Shown here piece by piece: positions 50,614 through 59,622 of a stretch of DNA of 64,000 bases. The translations under genes were made by a program, and so were the position numbers. Every line of letters starts with the position of its first letter. Position 1 is the first letter of the stretch. This stretch comes from Devosia salina. GTDB lineage: Bacteria; Pseudomonadota; Alphaproteobacteria; Rhizobiales; Devosiaceae. The stretch lies in NCBI RefSeq assembly GCF_019504385.1, contig NZ_CP080590.1, positions 2,212,001 through 2,276,000 on the forward strand. Reading direction: 5' to 3'. Below the pieces are notes generated by a model, which had not been told where the DNA came from, searched no databases, and saw only the letters and a program-made list of their open reading frames with translations.

Positions 50614-51942
50614 TCAGCCCTGAACCGTATAGGCGGTCATGTTGGCAGTGGTCGGCACGAAGGGGTGGTCGGCATTGGAGACGATGGGCAGGTCGAACTC
50701 CCATGGCCCTTCGCTGGCCTTGACCCACTGGACGCCGACGACGCCGGTGGTGGCGCAATTGGGGACCGGTCCGGCGGTGAAATCGATCGGGCCGACGGCA
50801 GTTTCCGCCTTGAGCACCGACAGCGCCTGGGCCAGGGCCGCCTTGTCCTTGGGTTTGCCGGAACCGGCCAGCGCCGCCACGGCAGCGTCGAGCAGCGAAG
50901 CATTGGCGCCCACCTGCTGGTTCCACTGCTTGCCGACACTGACCTCATAGCCCTCGGCGATGACACGGCTGCTCATGCCGGTCGATGGGGAGCTGAAGGG
51001 GAAGAGCTTGTGCCAATAGGCCCCGGCATGCAGGCCATAGCCGAGCGAGCCCATGGCTTCCAGTTCCGCCGGGAACAGGCCGGCCTTGGCGAGTTGGCAG
51101 ATCTTGATCTGCTGGGCGAGGCCCTTCTGCGCCGCCTGACGCCAGAACACCGGGAAATCGGGCGGGAAGGGGAAGGTATTGAAGATCTCGCAGCCTTCAT
51201 CTCGGAAGGTGTTGATCTGTGTCGAAAAATCGGCGGTGCCGTTCTCGTACGGACCCGAGTCGACAATGGTGAAACCGGCCTTTTCCAGTTCGGGCAACAG
51301 CAGCCCGCGAATGGCATTTCCGTCAGCATCGTTGGGCAGCAGCACGCCGACCTTTTTGTTGGTCTCCACCTTGGTCCACTGGTCGGCATAGAGCTTGGCA
51401 AAATTGCCCACGCCGAAGCAGAAGTGATAAGTCCATTTGAAGGGGGACGGCTCGCCGGGCTTGGCGCCGCGGCCGAAATAGAAGGCTTCCCACGGCGCCG
51501 TCGTGCTGAGGCAAGGAACCCCGGCAGCCTCACAGGCGTCGGCGACGGGATTGACCGTCTCAGGCGTCGAGGAGGCAAGCATGAGGTCGATGGCTTCGCC
51601 ATTGATCAGGTCCTTGGCAACCTGGCTGGCGCGGACCGGATCGGACTGGGTATCGGCCAGCACGAGCTGGATGCCATAGCGCTTGTCGCCGACCTGGACG
51701 CCTTCGGCCATGTGGCTGTTGAACTGCTCGACGAGGAAGGCATCGCCTTCGCCGAACACACCGAGCGGGCCCGAACGCGGGCCGATGAAGCCGACACGGA
51801 TGACGTCGTCGCCCTGCGCGAAGGCAGAGCGGACGCTGGCGGGCACGCTGAGTGCGGCTGCGGCGCCACCGGCAATCGCCCCTGCTCCCTTGATGAAGCC
51901 GCGACGGGTCACACCGTTGCTAAGGGTCTTATAGATGCTCAT
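50614..51942 (-). CDS. ABC transporter substrate-binding protein (LivK/urea-amide-like) with Tat signal
   Basis: The 442-residue protein has a Tat leader (TRRGFIKGAGAIAGG) and then the Peripla_BP_6 pattern IRVGFIGPRSGPLGVFGEGD, VQVGDKRYGIQLVLADTQSD and LINGEAIDLMLASSTPETVN. Length and pattern are close to binding proteins for aromatic compounds or amides rather than leucine itself. It is the first transport gene in the operon, 68 bp downstream of the esterase. Confidence 0.92.
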   Translation of the reverse strand: MSIYKTLSNGVTRRGFIKGAGAIAGGAAAALSVPASVRSAFAQGDDVIRVGFIGPRSGPLGVFGEGDAFLVEQFNSHMAEGVQVGDKRYGIQLVLADTQSDPVRASQVAKDLINGEAIDLMLASSTPETVNPVADACEAAGVPCLSTTAPWEAFYFGRGAKPGEPSPFKWTYHFCFGVGNFAKLYADQWTKVETNKKVGVLLPNDADGNAIRGLLLPELEKAGFTIVDSGPYENGTADFSTQINTFRDEGCEIFNTFPFPPDFPVFWRQAAQKGLAQQIKICQLAKAGLFPAELEAMGSLGYGLHAGAYWHKLFPFSSPSTGMSSRVIAEGYEVSVGKQWNQQVGANASLLDAAVAALAGSGKPKDKAALAQALSVLKAETAVGPIDFTAGPVPNCATTGVVGVQWVKASEGPWEFDLPIVSNADHPFVPTTANMTAYTVQG

Positions 51943-52010
51943 ATTTTCCTCCCAGGATTTGAGCGTCTGGCGGACCGGCCTCCCAACCGGCCCATATCAG
52001 TCACGTATGG

Positions 52011-52898
52011 TCAGGCGGTATGGCGCCGCACGAAGGCGCCAGCCTCCACAATCGAGGCCATGCCTTCCTCCAGCATGGGCGCGAAGAGCTGCCAGGAGTG
52101 GCACATGCCCTCCCAGACCTTGAGTTCGGCGCTCGCGCCGGTAGCGGTAATGCGGTCCGCGAGAGTGATGCTGTCGTCCCGCAGCAGCTCCCAGGAGCCG
52201 ACATGGACCAGCACCGGCGGAAGCCCGGAAAGGTCCCCGTAGAAGGGCGTAACCTTGGGCGAACGCAAATCCCCGGCGCCAACATAGACTGCGTTGAACA
52301 GGCCCATGAGTTCTCGGTTGACCAGCGGCGCATCGGCAAGAGTGCGATGTGACTCCCCCTCGCTGGCAAGGTCGAGTGCCGGCGACATCAGCACCAGGCA
52401 GGACGGCAGCGGAACGCCGTTGTCCCGTGCGCGCACTGCGGCGGCCAGCGCCAGGTTGCCCCCTGCCGAGTCCCCGCTCAGGACGACCGATTCCGGCTGG
52501 TAGCCATGGTCGAGGGCCCACAGATAGGCTGCGTAGGCATCGTCGTGAGCGGTTGGAGCCGGATGTTCGGGCGCGAGCCGGTAGTCGACGCTGAGCACCG
52601 TTGCGCCGCTTGCCTTGGCCAGATGCGTGGCGATGGTCCGGTGCGAGCGCGGAGAGCCGAACAGGAAGCCGCCACCGTGATAGTAGATCATCAGCTTGCC
52701 TTCGTCGCTGCCCGGCAGGCGAATGAGCTCGGCCGGGCACGGGCCCACCGAGATCGTCTCGATCGTGGCGCCTTCGGCGATGGGCGTCTGGGCGTTGATG
52801 GCCTCGAACCATTCCCGCATCTGCGGTGGGGTGGCATTGGCAGGCGGCGGATTCTCAGCGCTGAGCCTGAGGATGAAGTCGAGCTGTTGCTTGGACAT
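52011..52898 (-). CDS. Alpha/beta-hydrolase fold-3 esterase (HSL family)
   Basis: The 295-residue enzyme has the oxyanion motif HGGGFLFGS near residue 74, the nucleophile elbow GDSAGGNLALA near 145, and the catalytic His in EGMCHSWQLF near 270, with an Asp in LRDD nearby. These HSL-type (bacterial hormone-sensitive lipase) enzymes hydrolyse short or aryl esters. It lies between the SDR and the binding protein. By analogy with AreA of Acinetobacter it may release an aryl alcohol; that is inference. Confidence 0.92.
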   Translation of the reverse strand: MSKQQLDFILRLSAENPPPANATPPQMREWFEAINAQTPIAEGATIETISVGPCPAELIRLPGSDEGKLMIYYHGGGFLFGSPRSHRTIATHLAKASGATVLSVDYRLAPEHPAPTAHDDAYAAYLWALDHGYQPESVVLSGDSAGGNLALAAAVRARDNGVPLPSCLVLMSPALDLASEGESHRTLADAPLVNRELMGLFNAVYVGAGDLRSPKVTPFYGDLSGLPPVLVHVGSWELLRDDSITLADRITATGASAELKVWEGMCHSWQLFAPMLEEGMASIVEAGAFVRRHTA

Positions 52899-52909
52899 CT
52901 ATTGGCCCC

Positions 52910-53677
52910 TCAAACGTAGGTGGATGCCAACCCGCCATCGATCGGCAGGTTGATGCCGTTGATCCAGCGCGCGGCGTCCGAGAGCAGGAAGGTGACGGGC
53001 GGCGCGATCTCGTCGCCGAAGCCGGGGCGCTTCATGCGCGGGGCGTCATTGGCGACGCGTTCCTCGCCCAGCATGGTGACGAAGTCGCCCAGGATGGGGG
53101 TAAAGACCGGGCCGGGCGCGACGCAGTTCATGCGAATGTCGGACTTGAGGAAGAGCTCCTGCGCCCTTGCATAGGTCCAGACGATCAGGGCCTCCTTGAA
53201 ATACTGGTAGCAGGTCTCCTGCGGCACAGGATTTGCAGCCAGCCAGGCTGCGCCATCGGCAAAGCTGGTGGTCGTTGCCAGCGCCTTGTGCAAGGCCAGC
53301 CGCTGCTGCCATTCGCCGCCAAGAACGGAGGCGAAGTTGACGATTGAAGCGCCAGGGGTCAGGCGACCCACTACGCCTTCGGTCAGGTGGCGCAGCCCGA
53401 GATAGTTGACACGAGCCACCAGCTCCTTGTCGGCGGTGCCGGGCACACCCGCAGCGTTCACCAGCCCATCCAAGCGATCCGGCAGGGCCGCAATTGCCGC
53501 GTCGATGCTGGCGGGATCGCCGAGATCGGCCTTGGCGAAGCCGTCCAGGGTAATGAGCGGGTCATTGCGGTCCACGCCGATGACGCGGGCGCCCGAGAAC
53601 CGGGCAAGGCGGGCGACTTCCCCGCCAATGCCCGAGGAGGCGCCGGTAACGACAATGGTCTTGCCTGAAAGATTCAT
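52910..53677 (-). CDS. CalA-like SDR (coniferyl-alcohol dehydrogenase type)
   Basis: The 255-residue SDR has GASSGIGGEVARLARFSG, GVDRND, NAAGVPGTADKELV and the catalytic YQYFKEA. The closing segment ARWINGINLPIDGGLAS and the GVPGTAD and NYLGLRHLTE elements are those of coniferyl-alcohol and 3-alpha-hydroxysteroid dehydrogenases. It would oxidise an aryl or allylic alcohol to the aldehyde for the next enzyme. It starts 24 bp after the aldehyde dehydrogenase stop. Confidence 0.88.
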   Translation of the reverse strand: MNLSGKTIVVTGASSGIGGEVARLARFSGARVIGVDRNDPLITLDGFAKADLGDPASIDAAIAALPDRLDGLVNAAGVPGTADKELVARVNYLGLRHLTEGVVGRLTPGASIVNFASVLGGEWQQRLALHKALATTTSFADGAAWLAANPVPQETCYQYFKEALIVWTYARAQELFLKSDIRMNCVAPGPVFTPILGDFVTMLGEERVANDAPRMKRPGFGDEIAPPVTFLLSDAARWINGINLPIDGGLASTYV

Positions 53678-53701
53678 GGCAGCTTTCCTCTTCCTGCGGG
53701 G

Positions 53702-55174
53702 TCAGAACGGGTAGGCCGTGGCCTGGTCCTTGACCGAGATCCACATCCATTGGGTGAATTCCTCGATATCGGCCGGACCGCCGATGCGGCTGCCATTGCC
53801 GGACTTGCCCCGCCCGCCAAAGGGAGCGAAGGGGCCGCCATTGACCGTCTGGTCGTTGATGTGGAGCTGGCCGACATTGAGTTGTTCGCCCAGGGCCAGG
53901 GCGCGGCCGGAGGCGGCCGAGATCACGCCGGCGGCCAGGCCGTAGTCGGACATGTTGGCGATCTCGACAGCCTCTTCGTCCGAAGCGAAGCGCACGATGC
54001 AGGCCACCGGCCCGAAGATTTCCTCTTCGAAGGCGCGCATGCCGGGCTTGACCCCATCGAGCACGGTGGCGGCATAAAAGCGCCCGTCATGCGTGCCGCC
54101 GGCCAGGAGTTTTGCGCCCTTGGCAACAGCGTCGTCGACGATGGCCTGGATGGTGGCGACCTGTCCGTCCGAAATGATCGGCCCGAGGGCGACACGACCC
54201 GAGGACGGATCGCCGGCCGGCAGGTGGCTGGCCTTGGCAACCAGCTTTTCGGTCAGCGCCTCGGCAATGGAATTGTGGGCGAGGATCAGGCCGGTGGCCA
54301 TGCAGATCTGGCCCTGATGCAGGAAAGCGCCCCAGGCGGCATTTGAGGCCGCGATGTCCAGATCGGCGTCATCGAGCACGATCAGCGCATTCTTGCCACC
54401 CAGTTCGAGCTGCACTTTCTTCAGATGCTTGCCGCAGAGCTCACCAACCTTTGAGCCGCCGCGGGCCGAGCCGGTGAAGGACACCATGGCGATATTGGGA
54501 TCGGTACAGATGGCTTCGCCGGCATCGGCACCGCCCGGCACGATCTGCAAGACGCCCTTGGGAAGACCCGCTTCCTCGAAGATGCGGGCAATGATGATGC
54601 CGCCGCTGATCGCCGTACGCGGGTCGGGCTTGTGGACGACGGCATTGCCGAGCGCCAGCGCGGCGGCGATGGCGCGAACCGACAGCACCAGCGGGAAATT
54701 GAACGGCGAGATCACGCCGACCACGCCATGGGGTACGCGCTTGGCATAGTTGGTGCGATTGTCGAAGCCGGAGAGGACCAGCCCGGTCGGCTGGGTGGCG
54801 AGGTTGGCGGCATGGCGGATGAACAGCGCGCCATGCTCGATCTCGATGCCGGCCTTGGGCTGGATGGAGCCACTTTCGCGCATGATCCAGCCGATCAGTT
54901 CTTCGCCATTGGCGACCAGGAGGTCGGCGGCCTTGTTGAGAATGGCGGCACGCTCGGTGGGCAGGGTTTTCGCCCAGGCGCGCTGGGCCTGCTTGGCTTC
55001 TGCCGCGGCGCGGGCAATGTCGGCCGGGCCACCCAGGCCGACGCTGGCCAGCAGCGCATCGGTGGCCGGATCCCGCACCTCAATGGCACCGGCGCCGGTC
55101 GTCTGCCAATCGCTGAACAGGGCTTTGCCGGTCCACTTCTCGACGGCGATGAAATTCGGGCTCTGCATATTCAT
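53702..55174 (-). CDS. Benzaldehyde/aryl-aldehyde dehydrogenase-like ALDH
   Basis: The 490-residue enzyme has the catalytic Glu in LELGGKNALIVLDDADL, the nucleophilic Cys in HQGQICMATG, and GVISPFNFPLVLSVRAIAAA with FTGSARGGSKVGEL in the NAD fold. The pattern is that of XylC/AreC/vanillin-type dehydrogenases. ATG 55174 has GGAGGAG upstream; the open frame to 55384 covers the promoter. It is the first gene of the sigma-54 operon. Confidence 0.92.
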   Translation of the reverse strand: MNMQSPNFIAVEKWTGKALFSDWQTTGAGAIEVRDPATDALLASVGLGGPADIARAAAEAKQAQRAWAKTLPTERAAILNKAADLLVANGEELIGWIMRESGSIQPKAGIEIEHGALFIRHAANLATQPTGLVLSGFDNRTNYAKRVPHGVVGVISPFNFPLVLSVRAIAAALALGNAVVHKPDPRTAISGGIIIARIFEEAGLPKGVLQIVPGGADAGEAICTDPNIAMVSFTGSARGGSKVGELCGKHLKKVQLELGGKNALIVLDDADLDIAASNAAWGAFLHQGQICMATGLILAHNSIAEALTEKLVAKASHLPAGDPSSGRVALGPIISDGQVATIQAIVDDAVAKGAKLLAGGTHDGRFYAATVLDGVKPGMRAFEEEIFGPVACIVRFASDEEAVEIANMSDYGLAAGVISAASGRALALGEQLNVGQLHINDQTVNGGPFAPFGGRGKSGNGSRIGGPADIEEFTQWMWISVKDQATAYPF

Positions 55175-55379
55175 GTCGCTCTCCTCCATTGGTCCTTGCA
55201 CCGGTCTTGGCCGGCGTGCCGCTTGGGAGAGCGAGCGTGGGGGTGACGAGCCGACCGCCGGGCAAGCCGGTAGCGCTGGCGAACACGGCGTTTTCCGCCT
55301 GTCGCAGTGGCCGTCACGAAGACCGGATCGGTCGATATCCTCCCACGCCCGCTTCCTCAAACGGGCTTGCCGACGACTT

Positions 55380-55395
55380 TGCAAGGGCCGTGCCA
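55380..55395 (-). promoter_or_regulatory. Sigma-54 promoter for the ALDH-esterase-Liv operon
   Basis: The reverse strand reads TGGCAC-GGCCC-TTGCA, a full match to the TGGCAC-N5-TTGCW consensus with GG and GC elements at the right spacing. It faces the ALDH gene, and the adjacent gene encodes a sigma-54 activator. Confidence 0.9.
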
Positions 55396-55512
55396 GAACC
55401 GAGTGGACCGTGAGGCGATGGGGCCAAACGTCGGCGGATGCGAGAATTTTGCCGCGCCCTGAATCTGCACCGCAAACCGGAACGAACAGCAGATCCTTGG
55501 CACAGGTTCAGG

Positions 55513-55547
55513 ATTTCATGATTTCCTGCAGGACGCGTTCATGAAAT
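55513..55547. promoter_or_regulatory. Candidate enhancer (upstream activator sequence)
   Basis: ATTTCATGA (55513-55521) and TCATGAAAT (55539-55547) are a perfect 9-bp inverted repeat with a 17-bp spacer. They lie about 145-180 bp upstream of the predicted sigma-54 start site, where XylR/DmpR-type activators bind. The repeat covers an in-frame ATG at 55546, which argues for the later activator start. Confidence 0.6.
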
Positions 55548-55578
55548 GATGAATACTACCTTCAGAGAGGAGACTTGG

Positions 55579-57360
55579 ATGAGGAAAGCAGACCGGCTGA
55601 TTTCGCTCGCCGAGGCGTCGCGCCAGGCCAAAGGCATTCTGACGCGCGGGGCGAGCAGCGAGCTAGAAACCGGCGCGCCCCCCACCTTCGAGGACCTGAC
55701 CGAGGTCCTGCACTTCGCCCTGGGGGACGGACGCATCTGGCTCAATGACCAGCGTGTGGTGCTGATGCAGTCCTCGGTGCTGGGTCGCATCCGCGAGGAG
55801 ATCATCGATGCCTTCGGCACCGACACGGCGCGCGCCATGTTCATGCGCATCGGCTATATGCAGGGCGTGCGCGATGCCGAATTGATCCAGAAGCGCTGGC
55901 CGAACGAAGATCTGACCCATGCGCTCGCCGCCGGGCCGCGCGTCCACACGCTCGAAGGTTTCGTGAAGGTGACGACCAAGCACTTCGAGTTCGATGGGCA
56001 CAAGGGCACCTATTTCGGCGAATTCCTGTGGGACGACTCTTCCGAAGCCGCCGAGCATCTGGCGAGCTATGGGGTATCCACCCAACCCGTCTGCTGGCTG
56101 CAGACTGGGTATCCCTCTGGCTATACGAGCAAGCTCTTTGGCAAGCCGGTGATCTTCCGGGAGGTGGAATGCGTCGGCATGGGAGCCAAGCACTGCACCG
56201 TCATCGGGCAAAATGCCGAGGCCTGGGAGGAGGACGCCCCGGAACGGGAGTACTTTGGTCTCAACTGGAAGAACCGCAAGAGCTATGGCTGGTCCGGGCA
56301 GGCACCAGAGACCTCCGAGGCAACGCCCGCGACCCCGAATGACGACGAAGTGGCGGTGGGTGTTTCAGCCACGTTCGTCCGGACACGGCACTTGTTGCAG
56401 AAAGTTGCCGCCACCGACGCGACTGTACTGTTCGTGGGTGAGTCCGGCGTTGGTAAGGAGCTGTTTTCCCGCCAGTTGCACGAAATGAGCGCTCGGGCCG
56501 ATGGTCCCTTCATCGCCATCAATTGCGCCGCCATTCCAGACAACCTGGTGGAATCGGAGCTGTTCGGCGTCGACAAGGGCGCCTATACGGGAGCCACCAG
56601 TTCACGCGCCGGCTATTTCGAGCGCGCCTCGGGCGGCACGCTGTTTCTCGACGAGATAGCCTCGCTCGCCTATTCGGCACAGGGCAAGCTGCTGCGCGCC
56701 CTGCAGGAGCGCGAGATCGAGCGGGTGGGCGGCAGCCGCACCATTTCGGTCAATGTCCGCGTGGTCGCCGCCTCCAATGTCGATCTCGCCCAGGAGGTGG
56801 CAGCCGGCCGCTTCCGGCAGGATCTCTACTTCCGCCTCTGCGTCTTTCCTATCCTGATCCCGCCGCTGCGGGAGCGGCGCGACGACATACCCCTTCTCAT
56901 GGCGCATTTCCTGCGCCTTTACTCGGCGCGGCATGGGCGCAAGATCCTCGGCTTCACGCGGAGGGCCACCGAGGCGCTGCTGAAGTACGACTATCCGGGC
57001 AATATCCGCGAGCTGCAGAACCTCATCGAGCGCGGCACCGTCTATGCGGACAATGACGGGCATATCGACGTGGTGCACCTGTTCAGCGGCTCAGAACTGC
57101 TGCCGCCCTTTTCGGTCCGGCTGTCTCAGGACGGGCGATTGGATCAGCGGCCCTTTGCAGAGCCGACTATTCCGGATCCCAGCAGCGGCTCGTTTGAGGA
57201 CATGGAACGCGCCATCTATCTTGACGCTCTAGAGCGAAATGGTGGAAACGTTTCGGGTGCCGCTCGTGACCTCAAGCTTTCAAGGGCGAGTCTTGACTAC
57301 CGTCTGGGAAAGCTTGGAATCCGGCGTCGCTCAGAAGGAGAAAAAGCGGTAGTGATGTAG
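55579..57360 (+). CDS. XylR/DmpR-type sigma-54-dependent activator
   Basis: The 593-residue protein has an XylR_N sensor domain (about 30-130), a V4R domain (about 140-200, ending REVECVGMGAKHCTVIG), a linker and an AAA+ domain. The latter has Walker A GESGVGKE, the GAYTGA loop (KGAYTGATSS) for sigma-54 contact, Walker B TLFLDEIASL and the sensor segment RQDLYFRLCVFPI. A Fis-type HTH ends it (NGGNVSGAARDLKLSRASLD). XylR_N/V4R sensors bind aromatic effectors. ATG 55579 has GGAGAC upstream; ATG 55546 is an alternative. Confidence 0.95.
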   Translation: MRKADRLISLAEASRQAKGILTRGASSELETGAPPTFEDLTEVLHFALGDGRIWLNDQRVVLMQSSVLGRIREEIIDAFGTDTARAMFMRIGYMQGVRDAELIQKRWPNEDLTHALAAGPRVHTLEGFVKVTTKHFEFDGHKGTYFGEFLWDDSSEAAEHLASYGVSTQPVCWLQTGYPSGYTSKLFGKPVIFREVECVGMGAKHCTVIGQNAEAWEEDAPEREYFGLNWKNRKSYGWSGQAPETSEATPATPNDDEVAVGVSATFVRTRHLLQKVAATDATVLFVGESGVGKELFSRQLHEMSARADGPFIAINCAAIPDNLVESELFGVDKGAYTGATSSRAGYFERASGGTLFLDEIASLAYSAQGKLLRALQEREIERVGGSRTISVNVRVVAASNVDLAQEVAAGRFRQDLYFRLCVFPILIPPLRERRDDIPLLMAHFLRLYSARHGRKILGFTRRATEALLKYDYPGNIRELQNLIERGTVYADNDGHIDVVHLFSGSELLPPFSVRLSQDGRLDQRPFAEPTIPDPSSGSFEDMERAIYLDALERNGGNVSGAARDLKLSRASLDYRLGKLGIRRRSEGEKAVVM

Positions 57361-57674
57361 GTTCACCCCCGCTGCATCGCAGGCCGCCATTCCGCAACTT
57401 GCGCCGTTGTCGTCGCCTGGATTGGGCATGCGGACCGGCAACTCTCGGGAATCCGCAATTGTCGCCCGAATGGCCGGAATGGGGCGCGTTGCCGTCCGGC
57501 GGTTACCGACCCCATTTCCCCCGATGGGAAGAATTCGGCTGAACCAAGAGCAGCCGCTCGGTCTCGCAGATGGAGCCATGCTCCGCGATTACCTGGGCAG
57601 CCAAGCCCATGCCTGCCAAAATCTAGTTGGATCCTGGTAGGCATATAAGCTGTGCCCGTCAACTAAGCCAAGCG
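57361..57674. other. Intergenic region after the activator
   Basis: This 314-bp stretch contains no recognisable gene. It separates the activator from the convergent end of a decayed saccharopine dehydrogenase-like gene. Confidence 0.5.
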
Positions 57675-58665
57675 GTGGATGTTGGAGGTCGATAATGCTG
57701 GTATCGGCGATCGTTTGAGCGAAGCCGGAACCGAACAGTGTGGCGGGCGTCTGAAAGCCCGGCTGAACTTCACCGTGAAGCACCCGTTGTGCTGCCTCTG
57801 CTGCCGCCTACGCCGTAAAGGAATAGCCGTTCACCGTCTCGAGCAGCGAGCAAAATGCTGCCATCTGCTCCGGTCACCTCGACCACGGCGCGATAGCGGT
57901 TGGCGCTACACTCGGCGGCACTGGGCCCGGCCGTCGGCGCGGCTTTGCCTGCATCCGGAAAGGCGCCGGCCGTCACATGCACGTAAGTCTCGATATCCTG
58001 CACGCCGGTCGCATGCTGGATGGTGACGAGATCGGGCAAGGTTGCGGGGACGACAGCGGTCCCTGTCCGAAATCGAAGTCGCGCAGGTCGGGCGCCCTGC
58101 GTGACAGGAATTCGCCATTCACCAGATGCAGGATCTCGTTGACGACACTCTGGCTGGCGCTGGCCACCGAGCCGCGCGACATGCCGCCGGCAACCAGAAG
58201 CGCAACGCTGAGCTTTTTCGGCTAGCTGACGCGCCGCACCGCATGCGCGGCAAGGCTCCCCAGCAGGGCGACGCTGCCGCCGCTGCCAGGCAGCAGCGTG
58301 ACGCCGGCGGTACGCGCCGAAGCATCCAGCGACAGCGCTTCGTGATAGGTGTCCAGCTCGGCCGAAAAGTCGAGATAGTGCACGCCCGTAGCGATCGCCG
58401 CCGCCATCAGCGGTTCGGCGGTATTGGCGAAGGGGCCAGCCGCATTGAGCAGCACATCGACGCCCGCCAGATGTTGTGCCAGGACCTTTGGGTCATCGAG
58501 CGAAAAGATCCGTGTCTCCGCCCCGAGGCGCGCGGCAAGCGCCGCCATATCGGCTCGGTTGCCTTCGAAGCCGGCAAGAACCAGTGGCAGGCCTGCTTCT
58601 GCGGCATGCTCTGCCGCCATGCCACCGGTATAACCGGCGGCACCATAGATCATCAGTTTTTTCAT
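57675..58665 (-). pseudogene. Decayed saccharopine dehydrogenase-like NAD(P)-binding protein
   Basis: The reverse start at 58665 gives KKLMIYGAAGYTGGMAAEHA and continues as a normal Rossmann protein to AHAVRRVS, where an in-frame TAG sits at 58224-58222. The same frame resumes with KLSVALLVAGGMSRGSVASA. A frameshift near 58045 leads to LPDLVTIQHATGVQDIETYV, another near 57850 to LLETVNGYSFTA, and a second in-frame TAG lies at 57810-57808 before RVLHGEVQPGFQTPATLFGS. The intact family includes saccharopine dehydrogenases and related reductases. Two stops and two frameshifts show clear decay. Confidence 0.85.
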
Positions 58666-58697
58666 GCGTTTCTTCTGTTAGCGAGGAAGCTGGCCGA

Positions 58698-58990
58698 CTA
58701 CTCGAGGTCGGCGTCGATACGGACGATGCGGCCATCGTCATCGACGGCCAGATCGAGGCGGCCGATTTCATGGCCAAAGTCGCCGGTGAAATCGACACGG
58801 GCGCGGCTGCGATCGTCATCCAGGGGCGTCACCTCGCGCACGCCATGCTGGCCGTCGAAGGTCTCGCCGGTCGATGGGTCATCGATCACGGCATTCGGTG
58901 CAAACAGCGCGACGGCTGCGTCGGTGTCGAATGCATTGGTCGCCGCCAAAAAGGCACCGACGAGAGACTGGAACGCGAGATGCGGTCATG
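58698..58990 (-). pseudogene. Degraded NTF2-like/SnoaL-type protein
   Basis: The reverse frame reads HLAFQSLVGAFLAATNAFDT, then PNAVIDDPSTGETFDGQHGV, and ends VDFTGDFGHEIGRLDLAVDD. The usual 30-40 residue middle of an NTF2-like fold after GQHGV is missing, and the only nearby ATG (about 58990) is one base out of frame. Together these indicate a start-proximal frameshift and an internal deletion. Confidence 0.6.
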
Positions 58991-59395
58991 TCATCCGTTC
59001 CCGTGCTGCCAGTTCTTGTAGACGAATTCGAGCGAGTAGCCGTCGAGGTCGGTGACCTGCGCTGCATAGTAGCGGGCGTCGTAATGGAGCTGCGGCCCCG
59101 GGGGATGGATGCTCCCTGCACCGGCGTTCAGTGCTGCCGCATAGGCGGCATCCACCATGTCGCCGGAGTCCGCGACCAAGCCGACATGCACGGCGCCCGG
59201 TGTTGCCTGGCCTGCCCGCAGCCAGAAGAACATCCGACCATTGGCCCCAAAGCCCTTGAGGTCGGGGTGGCCGACAGGGCCTTCCTTGCCGTCGTAGTCG
59301 AGCCGCCGGTTGATCCCGAGTATCGGTAGAACCGCTTCGTAAAAGCCGATGGCACGGTCGAGATCGCCAACGGTCAGAAAGATATGGTCGAGCAT
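58991..59395 (-). CDS. VOC-family (glyoxalase/dioxygenase superfamily) protein
   Basis: The 134-residue protein has the VOC pattern LDHIFLTVGDLDRAIGFYEA at the N-terminus, with the metal-ligand His at residue 3, and GYSLEFVYKN at the end with the ligand Glu. Length fits a single bleomycin-resistance/glyoxalase-like module pair. ATG 59395 is chosen; the upstream extension to 59566 lacks family sequence. The substrate is unknown. Confidence 0.88.
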   Translation of the reverse strand: MLDHIFLTVGDLDRAIGFYEAVLPILGINRRLDYDGKEGPVGHPDLKGFGANGRMFFWLRAGQATPGAVHVGLVADSGDMVDAAYAAALNAGAGSIHPPGPQLHYDARYYAAQVTDLDGYSLEFVYKNWQHGNG

Positions 59396-59622
59396 TTTTG
59401 TCTCCCGCTCAGATGATATAGCCGCCGGCGACTTCGATATCCTGCGCATTGTCCAGCGGTTGTCGGCCGACAAGAGGCTCTCGCAATGACGGCCGCCAAC
59501 CTCGTCGGGCTCGCCAAGGGATGGGCCCTGCCGCGATCCAGCGCTCACCGGATCCTCCTCGATCATTGCCTAGTTCTGCTTTTGACTTGTCGTGAACCGC
59601 CCTGCGTGCGAGGGATCGGGTC

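Larger units (their letters stand above)
55175..55578. promoter_or_regulatory. Divergent regulatory region of the esterase/ALDH operon and its activator
   Basis: This 404-bp spacer between the ALDH (reverse) and activator (forward) genes holds the sigma-54 promoter at 55380-55395 and an inverted repeat at 55513-55547. The leader from the predicted start (about 55369) to the ALDH ATG is about 195 nt; no further element was recognised in it. Confidence 0.7.

Noticed and set aside
50605..52242. A 545-codon forward frame antisense to the binding protein and esterase
   Set aside because: The reverse strand encodes a complete Tat-exported binding protein and esterase with intact motifs.
55498..55516. 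TTGGCACAGGTTCAGG on the forward strand as a sigma-54 promoter for the activator
   Set aside because: It has a -24-like TGGCAC but no GC at the -12 position, so it fails the consensus.
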